Positions 27,509-37,785 are shown, counted from the stretch's first letter. The stretch is DNA of 64,000 nt from Pseudoalteromonas peptidolytica (GCF_012641745.1 NZ_WEHZ01000001.1:62001-126000); one strand, 5' to 3'. Numbers and translations: made by a program. Notes: generated from the sequence alone by a model not told the origin.

Positions 27509-28669
27509 TTAGAACACGTATTTTACAGAAAGCTGTAGTCTGTCTAAATCGCCTTCTAAGCCACTTTCAGTCTCACGAGTACCGATTTTATATTCAGCAC
27601 CAAAAGTCAGCTTCTTCACTGGAGAATAAAGTAAATTAGCACTGTAACTTATGCTTGATTTTGTAGGATCTCCCGTTACCGCCAGTAGATTACTTTCGTT
27701 GTCAGCATTAAAAAATGAGTATAAGAATGTAGAGCGGAATTGATCATTCCAATTGTGTTGATATGCAACAAAACCAGATGTTGAGTCAATTGCATGCAAT
27801 GAATTGCCATCGTACACAGCACCATTAGCAACATTTAGTCCTATGTAGCGGCCAAGTCCTTGACCTTGAGTGAGCATAAACTTCAGGTTATTTTTGCCAA
27901 AATTGACACGGCCAGATGCACTGATCCCAAATGAGCTTTCAGATTCATCAGCTCCACCCACTTTATAAGTGATCTGCCGAGCAAGGGCAGCTACCGCGAT
28001 ATGCCCCCAGTCTGCATTATGTGTGTAGCGAGCCGTAAAATCAGGCATGCTCGCATCATCCGTTACTACTCGACCGCTATCGGCTGTAGTTACTGTGCTT
28101 TCAGGGTTTTCGATTGAAAAAGACCAGTTGCCTGTGGTGTATTTTGCCATTGCTTGACGTACAAACACGGTACCTTCTGCAGGGCCTACAAAGTCCAAAG
28201 TTTCTGGTAGTGCACTTACATTTTGGAAGTTTGACCAAGCTTGACCAAATAAAAAGCCTTTATAGGTAACAAAAGCTTGTCGAATACGAGGGGAGTAGGA
28301 GTTACTGACACGCTCATTACCGCCGACAGAAGCAATAAAATCTAATTCAATTTTAGTTTTGATACTACTGCCATCATCAAGCTTGGTATCGGTGGCCAAA
28401 TTGAAGCGAGATTGACGAGCATGCATATCAAAAACAGCGTCGCTGCTTGAGTTTGTGCCAACAGGAGTGGTGCCTGGGACATAAAAATCTCGACCTATAT
28501 GTTGTGCACCTAACGAGCCATCAGAAAAGTCACTCCAAATTGCATCAAGTTTTATATAACCACCGTAATTTACTTTCGTGTCGCCAATCTCAGCTGCTGT
28601 GGCAGGAAGCGCACAAAGACTGCTGATAGCAACCGCAAGCAGTTTTTTATTAATGTTATTCGTTGTCAT
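27509..28669 (-). CDS. DcaP-like outer-membrane porin
   Basis: This protein of about 386 residues has a signal peptide (MTTNNINKKLLAVAISSLCALPATAA), a beta-barrel composition and a C-terminal aromatic residue (LQLSVKYVF) as recognised by the Bam machinery. Features such as VNYGGYIKLDAIWSDFSDG and ARQSRFNLATDTKLDDG match the DcaP-like trimeric porin family, which transports small anionic organic compounds. The ATG at 28669, with GAGGAA 7 nt upstream, is preferred to an in-frame TTG at 28684. It diverges from acs. Confidence 0.82.
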   Translation of the reverse strand: MTTNNINKKLLAVAISSLCALPATAAEIGDTKVNYGGYIKLDAIWSDFSDGSLGAQHIGRDFYVPGTTPVGTNSSSDAVFDMHARQSRFNLATDTKLDDGSSIKTKIELDFIASVGGNERVSNSYSPRIRQAFVTYKGFLFGQAWSNFQNVSALPETLDFVGPAEGTVFVRQAMAKYTTGNWSFSIENPESTVTTADSGRVVTDDASMPDFTARYTHNADWGHIAVAALARQITYKVGGADESESSFGISASGRVNFGKNNLKFMLTQGQGLGRYIGLNVANGAVYDGNSLHAIDSTSGFVAYQHNWNDQFRSTFLYSFFNADNESNLLAVTGDPTKSSISYSANLLYSPVKKLTFGAEYKIGTRETESGLEGDLDRLQLSVKYVF

Positions 28670-28987
28670 AATCCTGTTCCTCAATTGCTGTGCCTGACAG
28701 TCAGCATCAGCTGATATTCATTTAAATCAACACTAACTGTTGTGGAAGGTGGGTTTTTACTCAATTATCTATTGGTCTATTAGACTAAGGTGGTAGATGG
28801 TCTGCGACCCGAGAATTTGGGCTTTGCTGTAAATCTTAAATTGGTAACAAAGCATTTGTTGCGATGAAACTTTTTCGTTTTCATAGGTTCTACAACTAAG
28901 GTCTAATACTTAAACACCCAAGGCTGGGTGATCCTTATGAAAAGCGTGTCTAGCAGACCTAGACCTCTAAATATAATGGAGATGACT
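28670..28987. promoter_or_regulatory. Divergent porin/acs control region
   Basis: This 318-bp region must carry promoters for both genes. It contains a perfect 11-bp dyad GTCTA-T-TAGAC (28775-28785) and a related half-site GGTCTAATAC (about 28900), both close to what NarL/LuxR-type regulators bind. The LuxR-type regulator encoded just after acs is a candidate binder. No firm -35/-10 pair could be assigned. Confidence 0.45.
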
Positions 28988-30928
28988 ATGTCACAGAGCA
29001 TTTATTCAGTTCCTGAAAAAATCAAGAACGCCGCATTAATCAACGACGAACAATACCAAGAACTATATCAAAAGTCGGTTGATGACCCCGCAGAGTTTTG
29101 GAAAGAGCACGGTCAACGTTTAGATTGGTTCAAACCCTATAGCAAAGTTAAAAATACCTCATTCGACAAAGGCCATATCAATATTAAATGGTATGAAGAC
29201 GGCGTACTAAATGCCTCTTATAACTGTATCGATAGACACCTAGAAAAGCGCGCCGATAAGGTTGCATTGATTTGGGAAGGCGATAACCCAGAACAAACAG
29301 AAAATATTACCTACCAGCAACTTCATGACGAAGTCGCCAAATTGGCAAATGGCTTGAAGCACTTGGGTGTACAAAAGGGCGATCGTGTCGCTATTTATAT
29401 GCCTATGACACCTCAAGCAATCTACGCAATGCAAGCTTGTGCTAGGATTGGTGCCATCCATTCGGTGGTTTTTGGAGGATTTTCGCCTTCAGCAATTGCA
29501 GATCGCATTAAAGACTCAGGTGCTAAAGTGGTCATCACCTCCGATGAAGGACGCCGTGGTGGGAACTGTGTTCCATTAAAAGCAAATGTCGATGAGGCGG
29601 TAGCGCAAGCTGGTGTAACCAGCATAGAGCATGTTGTGGTACATCAACTGACCGGTGGTGATGTTGAATGGAATACGCATGATGTATGGTGGCATGAATT
29701 AGTTGCTGATAAACCTGCAGAATGTGAACCTGAAATGATGAATGCGGAAGATCCGCTATTTATTCTTTATACCTCGGGTTCAACGGGTCAACCAAAAGGG
29801 GTTGTTCATACTACGGGTGGATACCTAGTGTATGCTTCTATGACACATGAGTATGTATTTGACCTTCAAGAAGACGATATCTACTGGTGTAGTGCTGATG
29901 TCGGTTGGATCACCGGACACAGTTATATTGCCTATGGTCCACTTGTGAATGGTTGTACTCAAGTTGTATTCGAAGGCGTGCCAACCTATCCAACGTCTGG
30001 GCGTATGGGTGAGATTGTTGATAAACATGGCGTTACTATTCTTTACACCGCGCCTACCGCTATCCGTGCTTTGATGGCTAAAGGTGACGAGCCGACTGCA
30101 AGTTCAAAGCGCGATAGTTTACGTATCTTGGGTTCGGTTGGTGAACCAATTAATCCAGAGGCTTGGTCTTGGTATTACGAACAAATTGGTAATAGTGAGT
30201 GTCCAATCGTAGATACTTGGTGGCAAACCGAAACGGGCGGCATCATGATCACGCCATTACCTGGTGCAACGGCACTTAAGCCGGGTTCTGCGACCCGTCC
30301 ATTCTTTGGTATTGCTCCTGCACTATTTGATGCAGAAGGTAATACGCTTACAGGTGCAACGGAAGGCAATCTGGTAATTTTGGATAGCTGGCCCTCTCAA
30401 GCGCGTACCGTGTATGGCGATCATGAACGTTTTGAACAAACCTATTTCTCTGCTTATCCGGGCGTATATTTTACGGGCGATGGTTGCCGTCGGGATGAGG
30501 ATGGTTACTATTGGATCACAGGTCGTGTTGATGATGTACTTAACGTTTCAGGTCATCGTTTAGGAACTGCTGAAATCGAAAGTGCGTTAGTTGCCCATGA
30601 GGCGGTTGCTGAAGCGGCCGTGGTAGGATACCCACATGACATCAAAGGCCAAGGTATTTATGTTTACATCACACCAAACGAAGGCGTTATGGTGTCTGAT
30701 GAGTTAACCAAGGAAGTGAGAAGTTGGGTTAGGAAAGAGTTAAGCCCAATAGCAACCCCAGATATGATCCAGTGGTCTCCAGGTCTGCCTAAAACGCGCT
30801 CCGGTAAAATTATGCGCCGCATTTTACGTAAAATAGCTGCGAATGAATATCAGCAATTAGGTGATACTTCTACCCTTGCTGATCCAAGTGTTGTTGATGA
30901 ATTAATCGAGAATAGATTAAATCGTTAA
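28988..30928 (+). CDS. acs: Acs, acetyl-CoA synthetase
   Basis: This 646-residue AMP-forming enzyme makes acetyl-CoA from acetate, ATP and CoA. Motifs are the phosphate loop [19 protein letters not shown], the adenine-binding [10 protein letters not shown], and [19 protein letters not shown]. The C-terminal [15 protein letters not shown] carries the catalytic lysine that is the usual site of regulatory acetylation. GGAG 6 nt before the ATG at 28988 supports that start ([11 protein letters not shown]) over upstream in-frame codons. A terminator and a LuxR-type regulator gene follow. Confidence 0.96.
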   Translation: MSQSIYSVPEKIKNAALINDEQYQELYQKSVDDPAEFWKEHGQRLDWFKPYSKVKNTSFDKGHINIKWYEDGVLNASYNCIDRHLEKRADKVALIWEGDNPEQTENITYQQLHDEVAKLANGLKHLGVQKGDRVAIYMPMTPQAIYAMQACARIGAIHSVVFGGFSPSAIADRIKDSGAKVVITSDEGRRGGNCVPLKANVDEAVAQAGVTSIEHVVVHQLTGGDVEWNTHDVWWHELVADKPAECEPEMMNAEDPLFILYTSGSTGQPKGVVHTTGGYLVYASMTHEYVFDLQEDDIYWCSADVGWITGHSYIAYGPLVNGCTQVVFEGVPTYPTSGRMGEIVDKHGVTILYTAPTAIRALMAKGDEPTASSKRDSLRILGSVGEPINPEAWSWYYEQIGNSECPIVDTWWQTETGGIMITPLPGATALKPGSATRPFFGIAPALFDAEGNTLTGATEGNLVILDSWPSQARTVYGDHERFEQTYFSAYPGVYFTGDGCRRDEDGYYWITGRVDDVLNVSGHRLGTAEIESALVAHEAVAEAAVVGYPHDIKGQGIYVYITPNEGVMVSDELTKEVRSWVRKELSPIATPDMIQWSPGLPKTRSGKIMRRILRKIAANEYQQLGDTSTLADPSVVDELIENRLNR

Positions 30929-30969
30929 CAGAATGACTTGAATTGCGACCTAATATAAACATACTATAA

Positions 30970-31003
30970 CGGCTGTTATCTTTACGATAACAGCCGATTT
31001 TTT
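30970..31003 (+). terminator. Rho-independent terminator after acs
   Basis: An 11-bp perfect stem CGGCTGTTATC / GATAACAGCCG with a 5-nt loop is followed by ATTTTTTTAG. The ribosome binding site TAGGAG of the next gene directly follows, so the regulator gene may be expressed by read-through or have its own promoter. Confidence 0.9.
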
Positions 31004-31014
31004 AGGAGCATAGC

Positions 31015-31668
31015 ATGTATCAGTTTTTAATCGCGGATGATCATCCTCTATTTCGAGAGGCGCTTAAGGGGGCTCTAAAAGCGCAATTTGAAGGGCTAGA
31101 GGTATTCGAATCTGAAAACTTTGACACTACGCTCTCGGTCTTACAACAACAAGAAGAACTAGACCTACTGCTGCTCGACTTACATATGCCGGGCAATGGT
31201 GATTTATATGGACTAATTCGGATCCGAGAGGATCACCCAAGCCTCCCTGTTGTTGTCGTGTCGGGAAGCGAAGATCTTTCAATCATCTCAAAGGTGATGG
31301 GTTATGGTGCGATGGGGTTTATCCCAAAAGCAGCATCGGTCGAGCAAATTACAGAAGCTATCGAACAAGTGCTTGATGGAGAAAGTTGGTTACCAGAAGG
31401 AATGAAAGACAAAGTCGCAGAGCTAGAGGGGGAAGATAAAGAGCTTGCGCAGCAGGTTGCGTCATTAACACCGCAGCAATATAAAGTATTGCAATACCTT
31501 CATGAAGGCCTGTTAAATAAACAAATTGCCTATGAATTAAATATCTCAGAAGCGACGGTAAAGGCACACATTACTGCTATTTTCAGAAAGCTAGGGGTCT
31601 ATAATCGTACCCAAGCCGTATTGATTGCTTCAAAACTACAATTAGAACCTATTGAAGCGAATGAGTAA
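31015..31668 (+). CDS. LuxR/NarL-family response regulator
   Basis: This 217-residue transcription factor has an N-terminal receiver (IADDHPLFREAL; LLLLDLHMPG with Asp55; VVVVSGSEDLS; FIPKAAS) and a C-terminal LuxR-type helix-turn-helix (LTPQQYKVLQYLHEGLLNKQ, then ISEATVKAHITAIFRKLGV). In Vibrio a similar regulator, CrbR, controls acs, and the position right after acs suggests the same here. No kinase gene is adjacent. Confidence 0.9.
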   Translation: MYQFLIADDHPLFREALKGALKAQFEGLEVFESENFDTTLSVLQQQEELDLLLLDLHMPGNGDLYGLIRIREDHPSLPVVVVSGSEDLSIISKVMGYGAMGFIPKAASVEQITEAIEQVLDGESWLPEGMKDKVAELEGEDKELAQQVASLTPQQYKVLQYLHEGLLNKQIAYELNISEATVKAHITAIFRKLGVYNRTQAVLIASKLQLEPIEANE

Positions 31669-31678
31669 CCTCGCATCA

Positions 31679-31716
31679 TTGCTTGCAAGACGCTTTCCTT
31701 GCAAGCAAGACTCTTT
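31679..31716 (+). terminator. Hairpin between the LuxR regulator and the VWA gene
   Basis: A perfect 11-bp stem TTGCTTGCAAG / CTTGCAAGCAA with an 8-nt loop (31679-31708) lies between convergent genes. The following run GACTCTTTTAG is a modest T-tract on the plus strand. Confidence 0.6.
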
Positions 31717-32900
31717 TAGCTTAACTCTTTAAACGCCTGACTTAGTCCCTCAATTGTTAGCGGATACATTCGGTCTTGCATTAATTGATTTATTAGCTCG
31801 ATTGAATGGTAGTAAGACCAATAACTTTGCGGCTGAGGATTAAGCCAAGCCACCTTACTAAAGTGATTGGTTAAACGGTTCAGCCACGTGGCTCCAGCCT
31901 CTTGATTCCAATGCTCTACGCTACCGCCGGGATAGGTGATTTCATAGGGGCCCATTGTCGCGTCACCAACAAATATTAGCCGATAGTCTGAGCCATAACG
32001 GTTAATTAGCTGATAAGTGTCAAGCAATTCGCTGTCACGACGGTCATTATCGTGCCAAACATGTTCGTACACACAATTATGGAAGTAAAAAAATTCAAGA
32101 TGCTTAAACTCACCGTGTGCGGCACTAAAAAGTTGCTCACATAGCTGGATATGGTCATCCATGGAGCCACCAATATCAAACAGCATCAAGACTTTAACTG
32201 AGTTATGTCGCTCTGGTGCCATTTTTACATCTAACATGCCGCCTTGTCTTGCGGTGGCACGAATAGTCTCATTCAGATCAAGCTGATCACTTGCCCCGCT
32301 GCGTGCAAATTTACGCAACTGCTTAAGAGCTAATTTGATATTGCGGCTGCTAATATCAGTATTGCAATCGAGGTTGCGGTATTGCCGTTTGTCCCAAACT
32401 TTTACTGCTCTGCGATGGCGATTTCCATCTTGGCCAATGCGGATCCCTTCAGGATTATAGCCGTAAGCCCCAAAAGGTGAAGTGCCCCCTGTACCAACCC
32501 ACCTATTGCCGCCAGCGTGACGTTTTTGTTGCTCTGCCAAGCGTGCTTTCAACGTTTCAATGAGCTTATCGAGTCCACCCATTGCGTTGAGTTTGGCTTT
32601 TTCTTCTTCAGACAGTGATTTCTCAAATTCTTTACGCAGCCAATCCTCAGGTAATTGCTGCTGTTGAAGTTTTGAGAAGAGGTCTATTGACTCTATTCCC
32701 TCAAAGTAATCAGCAAACGCACGATCGAATTTATCAAACAAAGTTTCATCTTTCACGAAGATGGTTTTTGCCAAAAAGTAAAAGCCGTCCAAATCGGCAA
32801 AGCACACCTCTTTATCAAGTGCTTCTAGACAGTCCAGTAATTCTCGCAAACTTGCTTTAATACCGTAACGTCTAAGTGTGAGTACAAAATCAATAAGCAT
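31716..32900 (-). CDS. VWA-domain (CoxE-like) protein
   Basis: This 394-residue protein has a von Willebrand A domain in the C-terminal half. Its metal-site motif is LMLFDIGGSMDDHIQ, in which the first Ser of DxSxS is Gly, as common in this MoxR-associated family. A conserved central segment GTGGTSPFGAYGYNPEGIRI is also visible. It follows the MoxR-like AAA ATPase gene by 2 bp. Such pairs act as chaperone-like complexes that insert cofactors or activate partner proteins; the target here is unknown. Confidence 0.85.
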   Translation of the reverse strand: MLIDFVLTLRRYGIKASLRELLDCLEALDKEVCFADLDGFYFLAKTIFVKDETLFDKFDRAFADYFEGIESIDLFSKLQQQQLPEDWLRKEFEKSLSEEEKAKLNAMGGLDKLIETLKARLAEQQKRHAGGNRWVGTGGTSPFGAYGYNPEGIRIGQDGNRHRRAVKVWDKRQYRNLDCNTDISSRNIKLALKQLRKFARSGASDQLDLNETIRATARQGGMLDVKMAPERHNSVKVLMLFDIGGSMDDHIQLCEQLFSAAHGEFKHLEFFYFHNCVYEHVWHDNDRRDSELLDTYQLINRYGSDYRLIFVGDATMGPYEITYPGGSVEHWNQEAGATWLNRLTNHFSKVAWLNPQPQSYWSYYHSIELINQLMQDRMYPLTIEGLSQAFKELS

Positions 32901-32902
32901 GA

Positions 32903-33736
32903 TCAGCGTCGGCTCATAAAGGCGAGTTTTTCAACCAAAGAAACATCTTGTTCATTTTTAAGTAGTGCGCCGAATAATGGCATCAAGCCACCTTGATTGG
33001 ATTTATCGTGTAATGTCTCAGGGGAAATATCTTCTGCGAGCAATAGTTTTAACCAGTCAAGCAGCTCACTCGTACTGGGCTTTTTCTTTAAGTTTGGTGT
33101 GTCGCGTAATTGGAAAAAGCTTTCAAGAGCACGTTGTACCAAGCTCGATTTAATATGTGGAAAATGCACATCCACAATTTGCTGCATCTCTTCTTTGCTT
33201 GGGAAGTCGATATAATGGAAAAAGCAGCGGCGTAAAAAGGCATCTGGCAGCTCTTTTTCATTATTTGAAGTAATAATAACGATGGGGCGCACCTTTGCCT
33301 TTATTTGCTCGTTAGTTTCGTAAACGTGAAATTCCATTTTATCGAGTTCTAACAGTAGATCATTGGGAAATTCAATATCAGCTTTATCGATTTCATCTAT
33401 GAGTAAAACAGGGCGTTTTGTGGCGGTAAACGCCTGCCATAATTTTCCTTTGATGATGTAGTTACTAACATCGTTAACGCGAGGGTCGCCAAGTTGGCTG
33501 TCGCGCAAACGCGAGACCGCATCGTATTCGTACAAGCCTTGCTGGGCCTTGGTGGTTGACTTTATATGCCATTGGATTAACTCTGTGTCTAAACTTTTAG
33601 CAAGTTCTTCAGCGAGTAAGGTTTTACCTGTACCAGGTTCGCCTTTAATTAAGAGTGGTTTTTCTAATACAATGGCCGCATTCACGGCCTGTTGTAGTGC
33701 AGAGGTAGCAATATATTGATCAGTACCTTTAAACAT
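32903..33736 (-). CDS. MoxR-like AAA ATPase
   Basis: This 277-residue AAA+ ATPase has Walker A KGEPGTGKTLLAEEL, Walker B VLLIDEIDKADIEFP, sensor 1 IVIITSNNEKELPD and an arginine-finger region AFLRRCFFHYI. It is translated 2 bp upstream of the VWA gene and forms with it the classic MoxR/VWA pair. Confidence 0.88.
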   Translation of the reverse strand: MFKGTDQYIATSALQQAVNAAIVLEKPLLIKGEPGTGKTLLAEELAKSLDTELIQWHIKSTTKAQQGLYEYDAVSRLRDSQLGDPRVNDVSNYIIKGKLWQAFTATKRPVLLIDEIDKADIEFPNDLLLELDKMEFHVYETNEQIKAKVRPIVIITSNNEKELPDAFLRRCFFHYIDFPSKEEMQQIVDVHFPHIKSSLVQRALESFFQLRDTPNLKKKPSTSELLDWLKLLLAEDISPETLHDKSNQGGLMPLFGALLKNEQDVSLVEKLAFMSRR

Positions 33737-33782
33737 AATTCAGCTTCTTGTGGTCAGATGAGATAACCGCATCTTGCCACAA

Positions 33783-34019
33783 TCAGCTTTTCGCTGCCAA
33801 CCCTGCTTCGGTTTCAATTAAGGTAAAGCGAGGTACCGCCTCGCCTTCGACCATAACGTTTTCTAAAAACATTTCAAGTGGCCTAACCCAAAAGCTCATA
33901 TCTCCATATAGGGTTTGATAAACCACTTGTTTTTCCTGCGTTTCACTGTGTGTTGCCAAAGCATGCACACGATAAAGTTTTCCTTTGTAGTGGCGGTAAA
34001 TTCCAGGTGTGATATCCAC
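33783..34019 (-). CDS. DUF1653 protein
   Basis: This small protein of about 78 residues contains TPGIYRHYKGKLYRV, VYQTLYGDMSFWVRPLEMF and a C-terminal PRFTLIE, the hallmark of DUF1653. The function is unknown. The reading frame is open to an ATG at 34082. However, family members start close to PGIYRHYKG, and GGAG lies 9 nt before the GTG at 34019, so I prefer that start. The longer version would add 21 residues running into the promoter of the divergent gene. Confidence 0.72.
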   Translation of the reverse strand: MDITPGIYRHYKGKLYRVHALATHSETQEKQVVYQTLYGDMSFWVRPLEMFLENVMVEGEAVPRFTLIETEAGLAAKS

Positions 34020-34103
34020 TAATTCAAGCTCCAAAAAATAAAAGCCGTACGTGACGGACTGAAATGTTATAATCCGTGCCATTAAGACTGAAGGTGTTTA
34101 AAG

Positions 34104-34574
34104 ATGAATTATATTGCGCTGGACGATTATAAGAAAGCTTGGGTTTTCAAACATAAAGATCTTCCAATCGAAGCTGCCGATTTGGCATTGATAAAACCAA
34201 TGTCTGCGGCGCGTGCAGCGGTGCTTTGGAGCACCATGGTGAGCAACGAAAAAGATCACCCAGATTTTTTTGATAAAACAGATTGGGTTGGCAAAGCTGA
34301 GTCATGGCAAGAAACCCTTAGTTGGGAACAGCCCTGGGAGGCTGGTGAGCAATTTCCAGAAGCGATTGAGCAATTTCTTGATTGGCAAGCCAATACCACG
34401 GTGTATTTTTGTCTCTCTCGAGATGATGCAATTGAGACCCGCTTTGATGTGTTCAAACGGTGTTGGCAAAACTTTATGTTTTTGACGGATGGAAGTTTCC
34501 TAATTGGTAAAAAACGTAGTTCGGTAGTCCAGTTTATGGCTGAAGGAGAAGCTAAACTAGGAACTAAACCATAA
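34104..34574 (+). CDS. DUF2947-like conserved protein
   Basis: This 156-residue, Trp-rich soluble protein begins MNYIALDDYKKAWVFKHKDL and resembles the gammaproteobacterial DUF2947 family. The function is unknown. The TATAAT at 34068-34073 is well placed as its -10 box. It diverges from the DUF1653 gene. Confidence 0.62.
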   Translation: MNYIALDDYKKAWVFKHKDLPIEAADLALIKPMSAARAAVLWSTMVSNEKDHPDFFDKTDWVGKAESWQETLSWEQPWEAGEQFPEAIEQFLDWQANTTVYFCLSRDDAIETRFDVFKRCWQNFMFLTDGSFLIGKKRSSVVQFMAEGEAKLGTKP

Positions 34575-34674
34575 GGCTTATTCAGCTGCGCACTTTGCTT
34601 TGATTTGAAACATGGCTAGTGTATAAAGGATGTACACCGGTCTACGTTGATAGATTGTACCGATAGGAGGCGTT

Positions 34675-35298
34675 TTGGAGCAGCAGCAAAATACAATTTG
34701 GTATGATGAAGCATCACGCCTGATGTTTGCAGAACTTGTAAATGTATTTTATGCCAGAGAACTGCCAAAACTTGCTGAATTATCTGATCATCAACGTCTT
34801 CAGCGTTTGTTAAACAGCCTACCGTATTATGTGGAGCGTGCTGCTACTCACATTATTCATGGTGATGTACCGCTTGAACTAGACAGCTTTAATGGCTGTT
34901 GGCTGGCAAAACAAAAAACTCAGCCAAAAAGTGATAAAGTAGCCAATGAGGCATTTTTTTTAAACAAAGTAAAAGTTGGGTTAGTGGCTCCAGTTCTTTG
35001 TGCTGAACTTTCGGGTGTTACTGTGCGATTAGATAGTGTTGATCAAATTTGCGCTTCAGGAAAAGTCCATTGTAATCAGTTTGGCTGGTTTGCGATGAAC
35101 GGTGACAGCTTAACGCCACCGGAGACGCAATCTATTGAGCTGTTAAAACCCAAAAAAGCCTTGATGGTTGCTGCGTGCTGCGGTCACACTTGGCATTACG
35201 GTAAAGCGGCACCACCGCGCAGGCTAACATTAAGAGAAATGTTATTAGCCAGTGCGATTAATTGGTCACACGTACAAAAAATAAAGACGAGTCAATAA
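34675..35298 (+). CDS. Conserved hypothetical protein upstream of ftsB
   Basis: I do not recognise this 207-residue protein. It is soluble, with an N-terminal helical part (about 1-60) and a C-terminal part holding a Cys-Cys-Gly-His cluster (VAACCGHTWHYGKAAPPRRL, about 163-182) that could bind metal or a cofactor. The start is TTG with AGGAGG upstream. It lies 38 bp before ftsB on the same strand, so it may be expressed with the division/isoprenoid operon. Confidence 0.7.
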   Translation: MEQQQNTIWYDEASRLMFAELVNVFYARELPKLAELSDHQRLQRLLNSLPYYVERAATHIIHGDVPLELDSFNGCWLAKQKTQPKSDKVANEAFFLNKVKVGLVAPVLCAELSGVTVRLDSVDQICASGKVHCNQFGWFAMNGDSLTPPETQSIELLKPKKALMVAACCGHTWHYGKAAPPRRLTLREMLLASAINWSHVQKIKTSQ

Positions 35299-35336
35299 TC
35301 CAAAAGTGGCTCAATGGTAGAAGTTTGGAATAAACG

Positions 35337-35630
35337 ATGCGATTTTTTCAATTAGCGCTGTTCGTGTTAGCGCTATTTATTCAATATAGACTCTGGTTCG
35401 GCCACAACGGCGTGGAGGATTACACGCGGATTAAATCTGTAGTTAAATCGCACCAAGAAACTAACACCAACCTAAGCAAAAGAAATAAACTACTCAAAGC
35501 GGATATTGAAGATCTCAAGCTGGGCCTCGAAGGGGTTGAAGAGCGGGCTCGTCATGAGCTTGGCATGATCAAGCCTGGCGAAACCTTCATCCGCGTATTA
35601 CCTAAAGTACCCCATGAAAAGAAACGATAA
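35337..35630 (+). CDS. ftsB: FtsB, cell-division protein
   Basis: This 97-residue bitopic membrane protein has one N-terminal membrane segment (FQLALFVLALFIQYRLWFG) and a periplasmic leucine-zipper-like coiled coil (about 30-70), ending in the conserved region VEERARHELGMIKPGETF. It forms the FtsQLB divisome subcomplex. The 3' end overlaps ispD by 17 bases, as in E. coli and relatives. Confidence 0.94.
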   Translation: MRFFQLALFVLALFIQYRLWFGHNGVEDYTRIKSVVKSHQETNTNLSKRNKLLKADIEDLKLGLEGVEERARHELGMIKPGETFIRVLPKVPHEKKR

Positions 35631-36312
35631 ATTAGCGGTTATTATTCCAGCTGCCGGTGTCGGCAGTAGAATGCAGGCACAGGTGCCTAAGCAGTATATC
35701 CCTTTATTGGGCAAACCTATTTTAGTGCACACATTAGAAAAATTAGCGAAACTGGATGGCGTTGAGCAGTTCATGGTGGCCGTATCGAAAGAAGATAGCT
35801 ATTTTACTACGAGCTTGCTGCCGGACAGTCGCTTTGGTCACTGTGACGGTGGTAAGGAGCGTGCTGATTCCGTGTTGCTCGCTCTACGAGCGTTAGCTTC
35901 GAGTAAGCCTGATTGGGTACTCGTGCATGATGCTGCTCGACCTCTCGTCGCGCTTGAAGACATTCATCACTTGATAGCAAAGTGTGTTAATGAGGGACAA
36001 GGTGGCATACTGGCTGCCAGAGTTAAAGATACGATTAAATGTGGTGCTGAATTGGTGCAAAAAACGGTGCCGAGAGAGTCTTTATGGCAGGCTTTCACAC
36101 CGCAAATGTTTAAGTATGAAGAGTTATTGGCGGCACTGGAGCTTGGGTTAGCGCAAGGCGCTAATATTACAGATGAAGCGTCAGCGATGGAATTACAAAA
36201 AAAACCAGTTCAGTTGATAGCCGCACGCACAGATAATATTAAGATCACCACTCCGGAGGATTTACCTCTGGCGGAGTTTATTATTCAACAACAAGGTAAG
36301 CAGCATGATTAG
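35614..36312 (+). CDS. ispD: IspD, 2-C-methyl-D-erythritol 4-phosphate cytidylyltransferase
   Basis: This 232-residue enzyme of the MEP isoprenoid pathway converts MEP and CTP to CDP-methylerythritol. It shows the nucleotide-binding [41 protein letters not shown] and TDEASAMEL. It overlaps ftsB at its start and ispF by 8 bases at its end. Confidence 0.96.
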   Translation: MKRNDKLAVIIPAAGVGSRMQAQVPKQYIPLLGKPILVHTLEKLAKLDGVEQFMVAVSKEDSYFTTSLLPDSRFGHCDGGKERADSVLLALRALASSKPDWVLVHDAARPLVALEDIHHLIAKCVNEGQGGILAARVKDTIKCGAELVQKTVPRESLWQAFTPQMFKYEELLAALELGLAQGANITDEASAMELQKKPVQLIAARTDNIKITTPEDLPLAEFIIQQQGKQHD

Positions 36313-36781
36313 AATTGGCCACGGATTTGATGTTCATAAATTTGGTGGTGCTGGACCGCTGATAATTTGTGGCGAAAAAATTCCTTATGAACAGGGGTTT
36401 ATTGCTCACTCTGATGGAGATGTGGCGATTCATGCGTTATGTGATGCTTTATTAGGTGCGCTCGCACTTGGAGACATTGGTAAACACTTTCCTGACACTG
36501 CGAGTGAATTTGAAAATATAGACAGTCGTATTTTGTTGCGCCGTGTTATGGAACAAGTGAAGGCTCGAGGTTATCAAATTGGGAATATTGACGTCACCAT
36601 TGTAGCTCAAGCGCCGAAAATGCGACCTCATATCGATGCGATGCGCGGTAATATTGCGACGGACTGTGAAACCCAACTAGACCAAGTTAATGTGAAAGCA
36701 ACTACCACAGAAAAACTGGGGTTTGAGGGGCGCAAAGAAGGGATCTCAAGTCACGCAGTCGTGCTGTTGGTTAAAACATGA
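36305..36781 (+). CDS. ispF: IspF, 2-C-methyl-D-erythritol 2,4-cyclodiphosphate synthase
   Basis: This 158-residue trimeric zinc enzyme performs the cyclisation step of the MEP pathway. The metal ligands lie in GHGFDVHKF and in the [17 protein letters not shown] region. DIGKHFPD and the C-terminal [14 protein letters not shown] are also typical. It overlaps both neighbours (ispD and truD). Confidence 0.97.
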   Translation: MIRIGHGFDVHKFGGAGPLIICGEKIPYEQGFIAHSDGDVAIHALCDALLGALALGDIGKHFPDTASEFENIDSRILLRRVMEQVKARGYQIGNIDVTIVAQAPKMRPHIDAMRGNIATDCETQLDQVNVKATTTEKLGFEGRKEGISSHAVVLLVKT

Positions 36782-37785
36782 AGACATTAAATTATCTATA
36801 TGGTAAACCCCTCTCTGATGGTGACTTCAAGTCACAACCAGAGGACTTTCGGGTTGAAGAGATCTTAGACATACCTTTTACTGGTGAAGGTGAGCATGTT
36901 TGCTTACAAATCGTTAAAAAGGGCGAAAATACCGCATATGTGGCGAAGAAATTAGCAGAGTTTGCGCAGCTCCCTCCTCGTGAGGTGAGTTATGCTGGTA
37001 TTAAAGATAGGCATGGTGTTTGTACCCAATGGTTTAGTGTACCGGTGCCAATAAAAAAACCTTTGGACTTTAGCGCGCTCAATAGTGACTCAATCTTTAT
37101 TGTAAAACAGGTAAGACATAACCGAAAACTGAAAACAGGCTGCCATAAAGGTAATCGTTTCGCCATTACGTTACGTAACGTCACTGAGCCACTCGATATT
37201 TTGTCTCGTATTAACGCAGTGCGTCAGGGAGTCCCAAATTACTTTGGTGAGCAGCGTTTTGGTCATGATGGTCACAACCTTGATATGGCACAGAGATTGT
37301 TTGATGGTGAAAAAATTCGAGATAAAAAGCTCAGAGGCCTGGTTTTGTCCGCGGCGAGGTCACACCTTTTTAATCAAGTCGTGAGTCGTCGAGTTGCTGA
37401 ACATGGCTTGGCAACCACCTGGCATCGTGAAATATTCCTTTTAAATGGCAGTAATGCTTTTTTTGAATCAGATATTGATTGCGAATTAATAGAACGACTG
37501 TTAGGTAACGATATTCTGCTTTCTGCGCCATTAGTTGGTAAAGGTGAAAAAGGGTTACTACCACAAGAGCGAGAGTGGTTGAGTTCATTTTCACAGTGGC
37601 ATAATGGGTTGGCTGAGTTTGGTATGAAGAGTGAGCGTAGAGCACTCAGATTAATGCCACAAGAGTTCAAAGTTAGTATGACCGAACAAAGTTCTATGGT
37701 ACTTGAATTTAGTTTGCCAAAAGGTACTTTTGCAACCGCTGTGCTCAGAGAGCTTGTCAATCACCGTGACGCTAGTAAGAAATAG
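36778..37785 (+). CDS. truD: TruD, tRNA pseudouridine(13) synthase
   Basis: This 335-residue enzyme makes pseudouridine 13 in tRNA-Glu. The catalytic Asp is in [31 protein letters not shown] and the C-terminal [15 protein letters not shown] are family-typical. The start overlaps the ispF stop by 4 bases (ATGA). A degenerate repeat element and a 371-bp gap follow before surE, unlike the tight truD-surE spacing common in gammaproteobacteria. Confidence 0.95.
   Translation: MKTLNYLYGKPLSDGDFKSQPEDFRVEEILDIPFTGEGEHVCLQIVKKGENTAYVAKKLAEFAQLPPREVSYAGIKDRHGVCTQWFSVPVPIKKPLDFSALNSDSIFIVKQVRHNRKLKTGCHKGNRFAITLRNVTEPLDILSRINAVRQGVPNYFGEQRFGHDGHNLDMAQRLFDGEKIRDKKLRGLVLSAARSHLFNQVVSRRVAEHGLATTWHREIFLLNGSNAFFESDIDCELIERLLGNDILLSAPLVGKGEKGLLPQEREWLSSFSQWHNGLAEFGMKSERRALRLMPQEFKVSMTEQSSMVLEFSLPKGTFATAVLRELVNHRDASKK

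Noticed and set aside
37370..37760. Antisense ORFs of 91 and 128 codons inside truD
   Set aside because: They are shadows of a well-conserved gene in other frames, without ribosome binding sites or recognisable motifs. The same applies to the other antisense frames inside mutL, valS, pepA and acs.
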